Source: Collimonas pratensis
GTDB lineage: Bacteria > Pseudomonadota > Gammaproteobacteria > Burkholderiales > Burkholderiaceae_D
Direction: 5' to 3'
DNA: 64,000 nt
NCBI RefSeq assembly: GCF_001584185.1
Contig: NZ_CP013234.1
Span: 2,356,001-2,420,000 of the forward strand
The translations under genes were made by a program, and so were the position numbers. Positions 27,766 to 37,107 of this stretch are shown piece by piece. The notes under the pieces were generated by a model that did no database searches, was not told where the DNA came from, and was given only the letters and a program-made list of their open reading frames with translations. Numbering within the stretch: position 1 is the stretch's first letter; each line of letters starts with the position of its first letter.

Positions 27766-30741
27766 ATGAGTTTTGCATCGAACGGTAATGGCGGTGGCTC
27801 GGGATTGAGCCTGCCGAGTGCTTCTGGAATGCTTGGGCAGGTAGCTGGCTTAGCGGGAACATTTGGCAGCGGTACTGCTGCGGCTCAAGTGCTGGGACAA
27901 GCATCGCAAGCGGCTCAACTGGCACAAACCGCCGCCTCGCTTTTGGGCGGTAAAACCCCCGCGACGATTGCCGATGCTATCAATAGCTTGACTGGCAGCT
28001 CAGGAAAATTGACCCAGCAGGGACGTATCATCCGACTTGAGTCACCGTTTGGCGAAGATGCGCTGCTGGTCAACACCATGATTGCTGACGAACATGTCAA
28101 CGACTTGTTTCATGTCGCACTTGATATGATGTCCTATTCGCCTGACTTAAATGGCAAAGATATTGTCGGGAAACCCGTGCTGCTTCGATTGCTCATTTCT
28201 AAAGACGGGCCGGGTCTCGGGAATGTGCTGACCGGGGCCGGAGATGAGGTTCCACCGAAAGAGCGATTCTTTCATGGCTATGTCAGCCGCTTTGGCCGAG
28301 TTGGTGATTCCGGCAGCGTGACTCGCTACACGGCCGACGTGAAGCCGTGGTTGTGGTTTCTCGACCGCAGCAAAGACAGCCGGATTTTTATTGGCAAGAC
28401 ACCCGAGGAAATTCTCAAGGAAGTCTTTGATGGCTACGGATTCAGAGACGTTGAATTTCATCTACAGTCGGAATACGAAAAATTTGAATATATTGTTCAA
28501 TATCGGGAGTCCGATTTTAATTTCGTGTCGAGATTGATGGAACAAGAGGGACTGGCTTACTGGTTCCGTCATGAAGAGGACAAGCACGTCCTGGTCATTT
28601 CAGATAACAACGACTTCTTCAGCGAGATGAAGGGCTTCAAGTCGATTGACTACTACGGCACAGCGGCGGCGGCTCAGCGCGATAGCATTGAGCAGTGGGA
28701 CGAAGCCTTCCAGTATCGGGTAGGTAAAATGACTTTCCGGGACTTCAACTACGAGACGCCGTCAACACCTCTACTGCATGTCGAGGTCCCAACCACCTTG
28801 CAGCACAGTCAGATTACCAATACCGAGCACTACGATTATCACAGCTTGTACGATAGCCGTGCGCAAGGTGAGCGATACGCCACTTTTGCAATGCAGGCTG
28901 AAGAAGTCCGTGCTCATGAGTTTACCGGGGGTGGTTATGCGCGTGCGATGGTGGCGGGCGGAAAGTTCAAATTAGTCAATCACAAGACATCGACCTATAA
29001 CGATAAAGAGTTTGCGCTATTGAGCGTTAAGCACGAGGCCGCAAACGACTATACGCAACACCAGGGCCAGCTGGCCTATCGAAATACATTCACCGCGTTG
29101 CCGGTGGATATTCCCTACCGCCCCGTCAAAGTCACGCCAAAACCCTTTGTTCAAGGCACCCACACGGCTATTGTCGTGGGGCCAAAAGGGGAAGAAATAC
29201 ACGTCGATAAACAGGGCCGTGTACCTATACATTTTCATTGGGACCGGCAGGGGAAGATGGACGGCAAAGATACGATTTTTGTCCGCGTATCTCAGCCTAT
29301 GGCAGGCCAGGGATGGGGCGGTGGTGCTACTCCGCGCATTGGCCAGGAAGTTATCGTGGGCTACATCGAAGGGGATCCCGATAATCCAATCATCATAGGG
29401 CGCGTGTATAACGGCGAGGCGCAAAATCCCTATGGTGGCTCTTTTGGTGAAACGATGGGTATCCGCAGTAAGACCCATAAGGGCGGCGGATTCAATGAAC
29501 TCAAGATGGTTGACACGAATGGGGCCGAGCAATTGGCCTTGCAAGCCCAGCGCGACATGCATGTCAAGGTCAAGAACAACCAGAGCACCACGGTTCATGC
29601 CGACAAGAGCACTTATGTCGGTGGTGGGCATACCGAGAACATCAAAAAGGATGTTGCGATTACCGTGGCAGAGGGTGGGTATGACTTGACGGTCAACGAC
29701 AAGCATATGCATGTCACGGCCAAGACTGAAATAAAGCTGGTCGTGGGAGATAACTCGATCACAATTGATCAGAATGGTATTACGATTAAAGGTCTTAAGA
29801 TCGCGTCAACCGCTACGGCGGAAAACTTGATTCTTGGTGAACCGGTCAACATTAATCCTGCCCCACCGCCGCCGACCCCGGAACAAGCGTTGGCGGCGCA
29901 GTGGGCGGCGCAGACAGCGATTATTGACGAAGGGCTACGGAGCCAGAATCCCGCAGTTCGTGCAGCGGCACAGAAACTTCAAGCAAGCCGTAAGGCGCAG
30001 CAAATGGCACTGCTGGCGGGGGCTGTTTATGATCCGACGAAACCTCCACCTCCTGGCTGGAAAAGTTCGACAAATGATCCAGCCGCTCTTGCACCATATG
30101 GCCTAAAACCCAGCGATTTCAAGATTGCAGGTACCAATTTCGGCGCACAAATGTATACGCCTGATCCGGCGGTATTTGGCGATTCGTTGAAACCAACGAT
30201 TGCAATGAAAGGAACGCAAAAATTGGCCCCTTGGTCCGATGATATGGAGAATAACTTTGCGCAAGGTATCAATGGGGAATCTTCGTATTACAAGCGCGCA
30301 GTAGACATGGGGACGAAGATTGATCGCGCGGGGATGGCTGGCAGTATAGATGGAACTGGTCATTCTTTGGGTGGCGGGACAATCTCTGCTTTCTCTCAGG
30401 CCAGTGGAGCATCTGCTACCACATTTAACGCAGCGGGCTTGAATCCTGAAACAGTAGCTCATTATGGGGGAGTCGTTCACCCGTCTCAGATCACTGCGTA
30501 TCGTGTTGATGGTGAGGTCTTGACGGGACTGCAAGAGCCTACTGTGATGGACCACATTACAAGTCCAACTACGTCGTTGATTGGCGATATGATGCCGAAA
30601 GCAGTTGGAACACCGGTTACTATGGAGCCGACGAGTTTCGATCCCGTTAGACGGCACATGATGTCAGACGTCAACAATGGTATTGGTCAAATTGTGCAGC
30701 AAGATCAAAGCACGCTGACCGGCCTCCTTGGAATGAATTAA
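27766..30741 (+). CDS. vgrG: VgrG spike with C-terminal lipase effector domain
   Basis: 991 residues. An unusual Gly/Ala/Ser-rich lead of about 80 residues precedes the gp27-like domain. Then come the gp5 OB-fold (GKEDTIFVRVSQPMAGQGWGG type, seen as FVRVSQPMAGQGWGGGATPRIGQEV), the DUF2345 beta-prism to about residue 690, and a Pro linker (NPAPPPPTPEQ). Residues about 740-991 resemble class 3 lipases: LAGAVYD, MKGTQ, and GTGHSLGGGTISAF with nucleophile Ser867, then ATTFNAAGL. A spike-borne phospholipase toxin that attacks rival membranes is the likely role. Its stop shares one base with the next start (TAATG). Lipid substrate unknown. Confidence 0.88.
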   Translation: MSFASNGNGGGSGLSLPSASGMLGQVAGLAGTFGSGTAAAQVLGQASQAAQLAQTAASLLGGKTPATIADAINSLTGSSGKLTQQGRIIRLESPFGEDALLVNTMIADEHVNDLFHVALDMMSYSPDLNGKDIVGKPVLLRLLISKDGPGLGNVLTGAGDEVPPKERFFHGYVSRFGRVGDSGSVTRYTADVKPWLWFLDRSKDSRIFIGKTPEEILKEVFDGYGFRDVEFHLQSEYEKFEYIVQYRESDFNFVSRLMEQEGLAYWFRHEEDKHVLVISDNNDFFSEMKGFKSIDYYGTAAAAQRDSIEQWDEAFQYRVGKMTFRDFNYETPSTPLLHVEVPTTLQHSQITNTEHYDYHSLYDSRAQGERYATFAMQAEEVRAHEFTGGGYARAMVAGGKFKLVNHKTSTYNDKEFALLSVKHEAANDYTQHQGQLAYRNTFTALPVDIPYRPVKVTPKPFVQGTHTAIVVGPKGEEIHVDKQGRVPIHFHWDRQGKMDGKDTIFVRVSQPMAGQGWGGGATPRIGQEVIVGYIEGDPDNPIIIGRVYNGEAQNPYGGSFGETMGIRSKTHKGGGFNELKMVDTNGAEQLALQAQRDMHVKVKNNQSTTVHADKSTYVGGGHTENIKKDVAITVAEGGYDLTVNDKHMHVTAKTEIKLVVGDNSITIDQNGITIKGLKIASTATAENLILGEPVNINPAPPPPTPEQALAAQWAAQTAIIDEGLRSQNPAVRAAAQKLQASRKAQQMALLAGAVYDPTKPPPPGWKSSTNDPAALAPYGLKPSDFKIAGTNFGAQMYTPDPAVFGDSLKPTIAMKGTQKLAPWSDDMENNFAQGINGESSYYKRAVDMGTKIDRAGMAGSIDGTGHSLGGGTISAFSQASGASATTFNAAGLNPETVAHYGGVVHPSQITAYRVDGEVLTGLQEPTVMDHITSPTTSLIGDMMPKAVGTPVTMEPTSFDPVRRHMMSDVNNGIGQIVQQDQSTLTGLLGMN

Positions 30742-31631
30742 TGACACGCAAATTTACAAATAAAACCATTGCAATTGTGGGGGTTGTGGCGTTCGCCGCG
30801 GTAGTTGTGAGTACCTCACCTGTATGGACGCCCCTTTTTGCCAAAGGATCAGAAATGACTGGCTTCAAACGTTATCCACCTGAACATTTTTTTACCGATC
30901 CCAAACAAATCGCATTGGGCAAGGCCATCTATGACGGTGATCTTGCTGCTGTTGTGCGTTTGATTCCTGGTACGGATTTGAATAAGCCAGGTATCAACGG
31001 CGGCTCCCCAATTCTCTATGCGCTTCAAGAGACTGTTCCGGTAGAACAAGATGGCACCAGCGAACGCTTTGCCATCTTGAGCGCTTTAGTTAAAGCAGGT
31101 GCAAATCCGGACCCCTATTCCGCAGATTCGGATAAACCTACTGCACTTGATTTTATTTTATTGAGAAAATCAAATTTTGCCTTTCGTGCCTTACTGGACG
31201 GTGGCTTAGATCCTAATCATTTAAGGCATGGAGAAGAACCACTTATCTTTTCGGTTGCCAGCGACGATCTCATGCCGTCCCTCAAGCTATTAGTAGATCG
31301 TCGAGTGGATGTCGACAAACGTGATTCGCTGGGACGAACCGCTATAGATGAAGCCCTCGCAAGTTATCAGTTCGACGCGATAGATTATTTACTAGCTCAC
31401 GGCGCGAACCCTAAGAACGTTGACCGGCTTGGCACCTCGTTTGCTTGGGCCGTTCAGGTTGCATTGAACCATGTTGACCCGAATTGGCCGCGTAGACCGC
31501 GTTTGCTGACTATACGTGACCGCCTAGTAGCTCTGGGGGTGATATGGCCGCCTACGACTCCGAAGGTATTGCGTGAGCAGATGCGCGCTCATGGAGAGAC
31601 GCCGATTCCGTCACCGGTACTGGATAAATAG
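30741..31631 (+). CDS. Ankyrin-repeat protein, candidate immunity to the VgrG lipase
   Basis: 296 residues. An N-terminal signal anchor (IAIVGVVAFAAVVVSTSPVW) is followed by ankyrin repeats such as LGKAIYDGDLAAVVRLIPGTDLN, ALVKAGANPDPY, LLDGGLDPNH and YLLAHGANPKN. Placing the repeats in the periplasm matches a lipase that acts from that side of the membrane. The one-base overlap with vgrG means the pair is made together. Immunity is inferred from position and localisation; the sequence itself shows only an anchored ankyrin protein. Confidence 0.75.
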   Translation: MTRKFTNKTIAIVGVVAFAAVVVSTSPVWTPLFAKGSEMTGFKRYPPEHFFTDPKQIALGKAIYDGDLAAVVRLIPGTDLNKPGINGGSPILYALQETVPVEQDGTSERFAILSALVKAGANPDPYSADSDKPTALDFILLRKSNFAFRALLDGGLDPNHLRHGEEPLIFSVASDDLMPSLKLLVDRRVDVDKRDSLGRTAIDEALASYQFDAIDYLLAHGANPKNVDRLGTSFAWAVQVALNHVDPNWPRRPRLLTIRDRLVALGVIWPPTTPKVLREQMRAHGETPIPSPVLDK

Positions 31632-31721
31632 CATTGCTGCGCCACGTAGTACGTTGTGCACTGTCAGCCGGTGAGAACAGACTTATGTGCCATTTAACTC
31701 AAGGCACCGATTGGAGAAACA

Positions 31722-32219
31722 ATGTTATCAGATGAGAATTCTTTGCCTATCTCACAGCAATCGCCTGCGGATCGGTATCATACAAATGAATTGAGTTTCG
31801 CTCTACCTTCAGGTCTGAAAGACAAAACGCATCATGTTTTTACGATTACGGAGAGCGGACCTAGTCCCTTTACCCTAGTCATTTCGCATAGCCCTATTGA
31901 AATCGATGATACGCTTGAGGAAATTTCAAAGCGGCTTGTATTGGAGCTGGGACGCTCCTTGCAGCAATTCCGCACGATTCAAGAACCAGTGGCTGTAGAG
32001 GTGGCTGGTCAGCATGGCTGTCGTTTAGAGTATTCCTGGATGCAGCAGGGCGTGCGGATGCAACAAAAGCAGGTTTGTTTGTTGCATGAAATTCCTGGCA
32101 AACGACAACTGATCCAGATTGCAGGTACCAGCTCGGTACAAGGGGATCAAGGGCTAGATTGGGCTCTGAGATTTGAACAGATTGTTGCTACCGTCCACCT
32201 CCGTCAGCCAGAGGAATAG
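31722..32219 (+). CDS. EagR-type T6SS chaperone (DcrB/DUF1795 family)
   Basis: 165 residues with the DUF1795 pattern: YHTNELSFALPSGLKDKTHHVFTI, SPFTLVISHSPIE, and RLEYSWMQQGVRMQQKQVCLLH. Eag chaperones of this family hold the hydrophobic N-terminal helices of prePAAR effectors and load them on VgrG. The next gene starts 2 bases after its stop and encodes just such an effector, which supports the call strongly. Confidence 0.85.
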   Translation: MLSDENSLPISQQSPADRYHTNELSFALPSGLKDKTHHVFTITESGPSPFTLVISHSPIEIDDTLEEISKRLVLELGRSLQQFRTIQEPVAVEVAGQHGCRLEYSWMQQGVRMQQKQVCLLHEIPGKRQLIQIAGTSSVQGDQGLDWALRFEQIVATVHLRQPEE

Positions 32220-32221
32220 CG

Positions 32222-33457
32222 ATGCAAGGCGCTGCCCGAATTACTGATCCTATTGAGCATACAAGTGCGCTATCGGGCCTTCTGACCGGCTTGCTCATCG
32301 GTGCCGCAATTGCGGTGGCGGCAATTGCGATTGTCGGCACAGGCGGCCTTGCGGCCGTGGCCATCGTCGGCGCTGGCGCTGCCATGGGGGCCGGGGTGGG
32401 GGAACTCGTCGGAAGTATGTCGTTTGCGAAATCGGTTTCAGGGGCGATATTGCAATCGGGGTCAAGCAACACAAACATTAATAGCCTGAAGGCAGCTCGT
32501 GCGCATGTGGATGTGGTGGCTTGTAGCAAGCATCCCAATCCACCCAAGCCAATTGCTACCGGCAGCAGCAACGTTTTTATTAACAGCATGCCGGCGGCCC
32601 GTGTCGGAGATAAGACTGGCTGCGATGCCGAGATTAGTGCTGGATCAAAAAACGTCTTTATAGGCGGTGGTACCGTTAAGACGGATGAGATTTCTCCTGA
32701 AGTACCGGGTTGGCTTCACACGGCGGTCTTTGCCATGGGTATGGCAAGCGCCGTGGTCTTGGCCGGCCCAGTCGTTGCGTTCGCTGGACTAGTTGGTGGG
32801 CTATTAGGTGGTGCAGGTGGAAACTGGCTTGGTGGAGAAATATTTGGGCAAGGTTCTGATGGGCAAAAAATTACGGCATTTGCTGGTGCTCTGGTTGGCG
32901 GCTTTTTCGGAGGGAAAGGTGGGGCATGGTTTGATAATAACTACGTAATTTCAACTGAAGGACTGGGTTCAAATTTCGGAAATGTTAGGATTACTCCACG
33001 CGCCAATGCTACAGCCGCAGACGCAGTGTCGTCCATTCCTGAAAATTCCCCAGCTCTGACGACTCCCCCTGAGAACCCGACTGCTTATAGTGTCGCGTAC
33101 GAAATGAAACTTCAGCCGGCCGATCTCGGGACGAGTCGGTCTGTCCAATTTAATAGAGCAAATGCAGCGCTAGACAATTCATTGAAATCTGATAGTGAGT
33201 TTGCTGCGACGATGGATGACCTAATTCCTGGCGTACAGAATTCAGTTTCGTCCGTTGGAGGGCGCGCCACTCCGGAAGGATGGATTTGGGAACATGCATC
33301 CACCTCGACAGCGAATGGCGAAGTAGGCATAATGAGACTCGTACCAGAGGAGCAACACACACCTGGGTCACCTTGGTGGCGAGTTCTTCATCCGGACAAA
33401 GGCGCTGCTGGCGGGTACTCGGAATGGGCAATTCCAAATGGTGCACCAAAAAATTAG
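32222..33457 (+). CDS. prePAAR/PAAR T6SS effector with C-terminal putative nuclease
   Basis: 411 residues. It begins with the prePAAR motif AARITDPIEHT (residues 4-14). A hydrophobic helical region spans about 17-64, a PAAR domain about 66-152 (NSMPAARVGDKTGCDAEIS, GSKNVFIGGG), and a second hydrophobic region about 163-232. After a Pro-rich linker, residues about 300-411 form a toxin-like tip: GWIWEH (353-358), LVPEEQHTPGS (373-383), WWRVLHP (385-391) and GGYSEWAIP. This resembles HNH/Endo VII-type toxins with a WHH signature, with Glu replacing the first His. EagR precedes it; a SUKH gene follows. Confidence 0.82.
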   Translation: MQGAARITDPIEHTSALSGLLTGLLIGAAIAVAAIAIVGTGGLAAVAIVGAGAAMGAGVGELVGSMSFAKSVSGAILQSGSSNTNINSLKAARAHVDVVACSKHPNPPKPIATGSSNVFINSMPAARVGDKTGCDAEISAGSKNVFIGGGTVKTDEISPEVPGWLHTAVFAMGMASAVVLAGPVVAFAGLVGGLLGGAGGNWLGGEIFGQGSDGQKITAFAGALVGGFFGGKGGAWFDNNYVISTEGLGSNFGNVRITPRANATAADAVSSIPENSPALTTPPENPTAYSVAYEMKLQPADLGTSRSVQFNRANAALDNSLKSDSEFAATMDDLIPGVQNSVSSVGGRATPEGWIWEHASTSTANGEVGIMRLVPEEQHTPGSPWWRVLHPDKGAAGGYSEWAIPNGAPKN

Positions 33458-33466
33458 GAGATACGT

Positions 33467-33931
33467 TTGGATATTGGGCGGCTTAATATCAATATAAAAG
33501 GCATCGCATCTACCGGTTTTAATGGAAACCATGTCGTATTTGAAGAAATTGAGACGCGCCTTGGTATTTTAATACCTGATGACTATGTTTCATTTATCAG
33601 AACAGTCGACGGAGGCCATCCCGAAATTGGAAGTTTTGTAGTTCCTGGAAGTAGTCCGGAAAATTTCTTTGATGTTAGTTGGTTCTACTCTTTTGCGAAT
33701 CCACAGGTTGAAAATATTCAAAGAGCTATTGATCGATGGGCTAATGTTTTAGGACCACGCAACCTACCGATTGGCAAAGATGGTGGCGGAAATCAGATTT
33801 ATCTCAATTTTAATGAGCCCGTGGTGTCAGTTTGGCTTTATCTTCATGATGAAAATGGAGCAAAGATTAAAGTTGCGGATAGTTTTGAAGCATTTATAGC
33901 TGGTTTAACTGCGAACCCAGATTTTATTTAA
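33467..33931 (+). CDS. SMI1/KNR4 (SUKH) family protein, candidate immunity
   Basis: 154 residues. It starts at TTG 33467, supported by AGGAG six bases before it. SUKH features are IETRLGILIPDDYVSFIRTVDGGHPEIGSF and an acidic C-terminal half with VSVWLYLHDENG and ADSFEAFIAGL. SUKH proteins are the commonest immunity fold for nuclease toxins of polymorphic and T6SS systems. Its place 9 bases after the PAAR effector makes it the likely antidote. Confidence 0.8.
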   Translation: MDIGRLNINIKGIASTGFNGNHVVFEEIETRLGILIPDDYVSFIRTVDGGHPEIGSFVVPGSSPENFFDVSWFYSFANPQVENIQRAIDRWANVLGPRNLPIGKDGGGNQIYLNFNEPVVSVWLYLHDENGAKIKVADSFEAFIAGLTANPDFI

Positions 33932-33944
33932 GGAACGGAACGTC

Positions 33945-34259
33945 GTGGACAGATATGCAGGTAAACCATTTCTACGCTTGTTGGAATGTTTCATACTCGA
34001 TGCTATTGGCCAACTGGATGATAAGCAACGAACTACTCTACATCTCATGGAGCCAAAGCTCCACGCAGTGTACGGAACGAGCGGGACTTGGCTCCAGATT
34101 GTGAGCAAACAAATGGAATTTCCCGAGTCGCTTCCGGAGCAAATTCAAGGCATCTGGAAAGGCTATTTGTCGCAGGCAAAAATACAAGGTATTGCCGTAG
34201 ATCCAAATGAGTTTGTAATTACTTTTGTGAACGAGAATTTCCCAAATATTGTGGCATGA
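33945..34259 (+). CDS. Small protein of unknown function beside the SUKH gene
   Basis: 104 residues, starting at GTG 33945 with AAGGAA upstream. It has a helical N-terminus (PFLRLLECFILDAIGQLDDKQRTTLHLMEPKLHAVYG) and an ending VITFVNENFPNIVA. It follows the SUKH gene after 13 bases and shares its low GC. I have the impression of similar small proteins near other T6SS cassettes but know no function. It may be a second immunity factor or an accessory to the toxin. Confidence 0.65.
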   Translation: MDRYAGKPFLRLLECFILDAIGQLDDKQRTTLHLMEPKLHAVYGTSGTWLQIVSKQMEFPESLPEQIQGIWKGYLSQAKIQGIAVDPNEFVITFVNENFPNIVA

Positions 34260-34360
34260 CATTTTGCAGGAGTGTGATGATGATAATTTGCTATGCCACT
34301 CGCACATTGTCAACGATGCCTGTTTAGCAACGTATCCTCTTCCTATGGGAAAAGTGATTC

Positions 34361-35521
34361 ATGGCCTCAGACATTTCAGCACTTTCGTCACAATCTCATA
34401 CCTGCGATGTCTTTTCTTCTCTTTCCCCGGTAGATTCCGCAATTGATCATGCATTAATTTGTACGGTACATGCTGATGACGCCGAATTTGAGCGCCTGCC
34501 TGTGCCCGTACGTTATCGTGCCTCTGGTGCCATCCGAGCTTGGACGAATGTTCGTCAGATGGCCGGTCGAAATGCAGCGACATTATCTGCGCGACTAGCC
34601 GATATTGGCTACGCCCCGCTGGAGCTCTATAACGACTTGGCTGATTTTCTCGATGATAGTTATTCGCGTGAGATGAGTACGCCTACCGGCCGCGCTATTG
34701 CAGCGCATGGTTCAAATAGTATCTTCTGTCAGGCGTTCTGGCAGCGTGAGGGTGCGTTGTACGAGCCGACGCCGTCGCTTCATAAGTTACTTGCTCTTAC
34801 TGACGTCTCCGGCGACGTGCCACTGGAAAAATTGCGTTTACCCGCATCGGCGCTTTGTATTGTGCCCGATCCGTCAATGAGAGATCAGCCAGATGGCATT
34901 CAAGCCATAATGGTGTTTGAGCACGCGGGGCCGGATCAAGATACAAGGCAGCGTTGGCTGACGGTCGCTGCTTGGCCGCGAACGTTTCGATCAGACTCTA
35001 GCCTCAGGATGGAGTGGTTGCGTGTGCGCGCCGATGGCGACTGTTCCCTTGAGGATGGATTGGCAGAGGCAATAAAGCAGCCGGCGATGCTTGATGGGCG
35101 GGAGATGGAAGTCGATTCTGCAGAGGAAACGAAACTACGTTGGCGTAAGACGCTGGATTATATGGTCAAAATGTTGCTGTACCTCTCGCTCGAACAAACG
35201 CAAGTGATTCAGGAACGACCATACAGTATCGCCCCGCGAATTTTTGCCGGATTGGGTAAACGCAAGCGTGCACAACGCCTTGAGCAGATTGACCAGCTGT
35301 ATGACCGTTATATTGTCGGCCCTGCCACGCACAGTGATGAGCAGCATGAGAATGGTGGGCAGGGCGATGGCCGCGATGTTCGTACACATTGGCGTCGCGG
35401 CCATTTTCGTATGCAAGCGCATGGACCAGCGGCAACACGGCGCAAACTCATTTTCATTATGCCGACGATTGTGCATGCCGATCGGCTTGGTATAGGTGAC
35501 GGTAATCATTCGAAAATGTGA
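34361..35521 (+). CDS. Uncharacterised protein, possibly AcrVA2-like
   Basis: 386 residues without signal peptide or membrane helix. The middle part is acidic and mixed alpha/beta. Near the end lies a Gly/His/Arg-rich motif HWRRGHFRMQAHGP followed by RKLIFIMPTIVHADRLG. I recall this HWRRGHxRxQxxG..RxLIxIxPxxV pattern from a widespread group of phage- and plasmid-associated proteins, part of which has been labelled AcrVA2 family. That link is from memory and weak. It lies between the T6SS cassette and a prophage remnant and is convergent with the zinc-finger gene, so it may belong to either. Confidence 0.5.
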   Translation: MASDISALSSQSHTCDVFSSLSPVDSAIDHALICTVHADDAEFERLPVPVRYRASGAIRAWTNVRQMAGRNAATLSARLADIGYAPLELYNDLADFLDDSYSREMSTPTGRAIAAHGSNSIFCQAFWQREGALYEPTPSLHKLLALTDVSGDVPLEKLRLPASALCIVPDPSMRDQPDGIQAIMVFEHAGPDQDTRQRWLTVAAWPRTFRSDSSLRMEWLRVRADGDCSLEDGLAEAIKQPAMLDGREMEVDSAEETKLRWRKTLDYMVKMLLYLSLEQTQVIQERPYSIAPRIFAGLGKRKRAQRLEQIDQLYDRYIVGPATHSDEQHENGGQGDGRDVRTHWRRGHFRMQAHGPAATRRKLIFIMPTIVHADRLGIGDGNHSKM

Positions 35522-35538
35522 TGTCGAAGCTTTTTAAG

Positions 35539-35751
35539 CTATCTCCGCCCTGTACGCCGCAGCGCTGCTTGCTCTTTGTCGTAATCGTTCCGGCAATCCA
35601 CATTGCAAAACAACAGCGCGTTCGCGATGGCTTCATCACAAAAATGACAACGGCCGTCACTTTCCAGCATAGGCTGCTTTCTGGCATGCGCCATGGCGTT
35701 CTGCACGTCTTTCTCAACGCGCCAGATGGCGCCGTCTGCGATGTCGCTCAT
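35539..35751 (-). CDS. Small phage-type zinc-finger protein
   Basis: 70 residues with CHFCDEAIANALLFCNVDC, a C-x2-C...C-x3-C metal site as in small DksA/TraR-like or DUF2116-like phage proteins. It overlaps the end of the portal pseudogene by 4 bases, a typical phage spacing, so both belonged to the same late operon. Confidence 0.65.
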   Translation of the reverse strand: MSDIADGAIWRVEKDVQNAMAHARKQPMLESDGRCHFCDEAIANALLFCNVDCRNDYDKEQAALRRTGRR

Positions 35752-36019
35752 TGCTTGTTTCCATCTCCTGTCAGTAATTCGTATTTTTCAAATTTCACCA
35801 CCTCGATGCCCAGCCAGTCGTTAAGCGCCATGAACTGCGATTGCAGCGGCACCAGCTCGTTGCGAGCGAACACCCGGGCGGCCGGTTCAATCGCGCCGAA
35901 CCCGCCGGTATTGTTCGGCATGATCCCCATCAGCTGAGGCGGCACGCGATGTCCGGCCAACACGTCGTCGCGGGTGGCGCGGTAATCCCCCCATTTTTAA
36001 GCGAAGTTAAAAGTAGAGG

Positions 36020-36847
36020 CTAAGCCGCAAGGGCCAATTTCTGCTTCGGGGTGATGCCGCCGAGCGCCATGTTCGGGCGTTCGTGATTGTAAGTCCAGAG
36101 CCATTTCGTCGCAAATTCCTGAACCTCATCGACGGATTCAAACAGGTAATGTGCGAGCCAGTCATAGCGAACCGTTCTGTTGTAACGCTCGATATAAGCA
36201 TTTTGTTGCGGCTGTCCTGGTTGAATAAAACTGATCTGGATGCCACGCTTTTCTGCCCACGCGGCCAGTGTCGAACTGATGTATTCGGGTCCGTTGTCAC
36301 AGCGGATCGTCATCGGCTTTCCCCGCCATTCGATAATTTGGTCAAGCGACCGAACGACGCGTGCTGCCGGCAGGGAGAAATCGACGTCAATGCCTAAGCC
36401 TTCACGATTAAAGTCGTCAATTACGTTGAACAGGCGGATGCTGCGCCCGTCCGAAAGCTGATCGTGCATGAAATCCATTGACCAGACGTCGTTGATCGAC
36501 GTTGGCACCGACAACGGTTCGGGTTTTTCCCTGGTAAGCCGCTTTTTTGGTTTAATCCGCAAATTCAACTCCAGCTCTCGATATATCCGATAGACGCGCT
36601 TGTGGTTCCAGCCGAATCCTTTGACATTGCGCAGATACAGGAAGCAAAGGCCAAAGCCCCAGTTGCGTTGGTTCGCGGTCAGCCGGATTAACCAGTCCGC
36701 GACACGCTCGTTATCTTCCGATAGCTTTGCCTTGTAGCGATAACAGGTCTGGCTGATCGCGAAAGTCGCGCATGCGCTGCTGACACTGATTCCATGCGCT
36801 CGAACTGCCGCCTGTGCCATCTCACGTCGGTGAGATGGCTTCACCAC
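36020..36847 (-). CDS. IS3-family transposase OrfB (DDE integrase core)
   Basis: 275 residues. An HTH_21 region ([34 protein letters not shown]) precedes the rve catalytic core with [11 protein letters not shown] (first Asp), IRCDNGPEY (second Asp) and [23 protein letters not shown] (Glu). It is probably made as an OrfAB fusion by -1 frameshifting at the A7G run near 36848-36855. All catalytic residues are present, so the element may be active. Confidence 0.9.
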   Translation of the reverse strand: MVKPSHRREMAQAAVRAHGISVSSACATFAISQTCYRYKAKLSEDNERVADWLIRLTANQRNWGFGLCFLYLRNVKGFGWNHKRVYRIYRELELNLRIKPKKRLTREKPEPLSVPTSINDVWSMDFMHDQLSDGRSIRLFNVIDDFNREGLGIDVDFSLPAARVVRSLDQIIEWRGKPMTIRCDNGPEYISSTLAAWAEKRGIQISFIQPGQPQQNAYIERYNRTVRYDWLAHYLFESVDEVQEFATKWLWTYNHERPNMALGGITPKQKLALAA

Positions 36848-37107
36848 TTTTTTTGCATCGCCTCCGAAATGATCTCGGCCTTGAGCTTCTCTTCGGCGTA
36901 CATCTTCTTGAGCCGACGGTTCTCATCTTCCAACTCTTTCATCCGCGTCATCATCGACGCGTCCATGCCACCGTATTTGCTCCGCCACTTGTAGAACGAG
37001 GCCGAACTCATCCCATGCTCACGACAAAGCTCCGGCACTGGCGTGCCGGCCTCGGCCTGCTTCAGGATGTTGATGATCTGACTTTCGGTAAAGCGTGATG
37101 TCTTCAT
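36841..37107 (-). CDS. IS3-family transposase OrfA
   Basis: 88 residues from ATG 37107. The helix-turn-helix is [43 protein letters not shown], followed by a leucine-zipper-like coiled coil ([25 protein letters not shown]). It ends in a Lys-rich AMQKKW at the frameshift site and overlaps OrfB by 7 bases. Confidence 0.88.
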   Translation of the reverse strand: MKTSRFTESQIINILKQAEAGTPVPELCREHGMSSASFYKWRSKYGGMDASMMTRMKELEDENRRLKKMYAEEKLKAEIISEAMQKKW

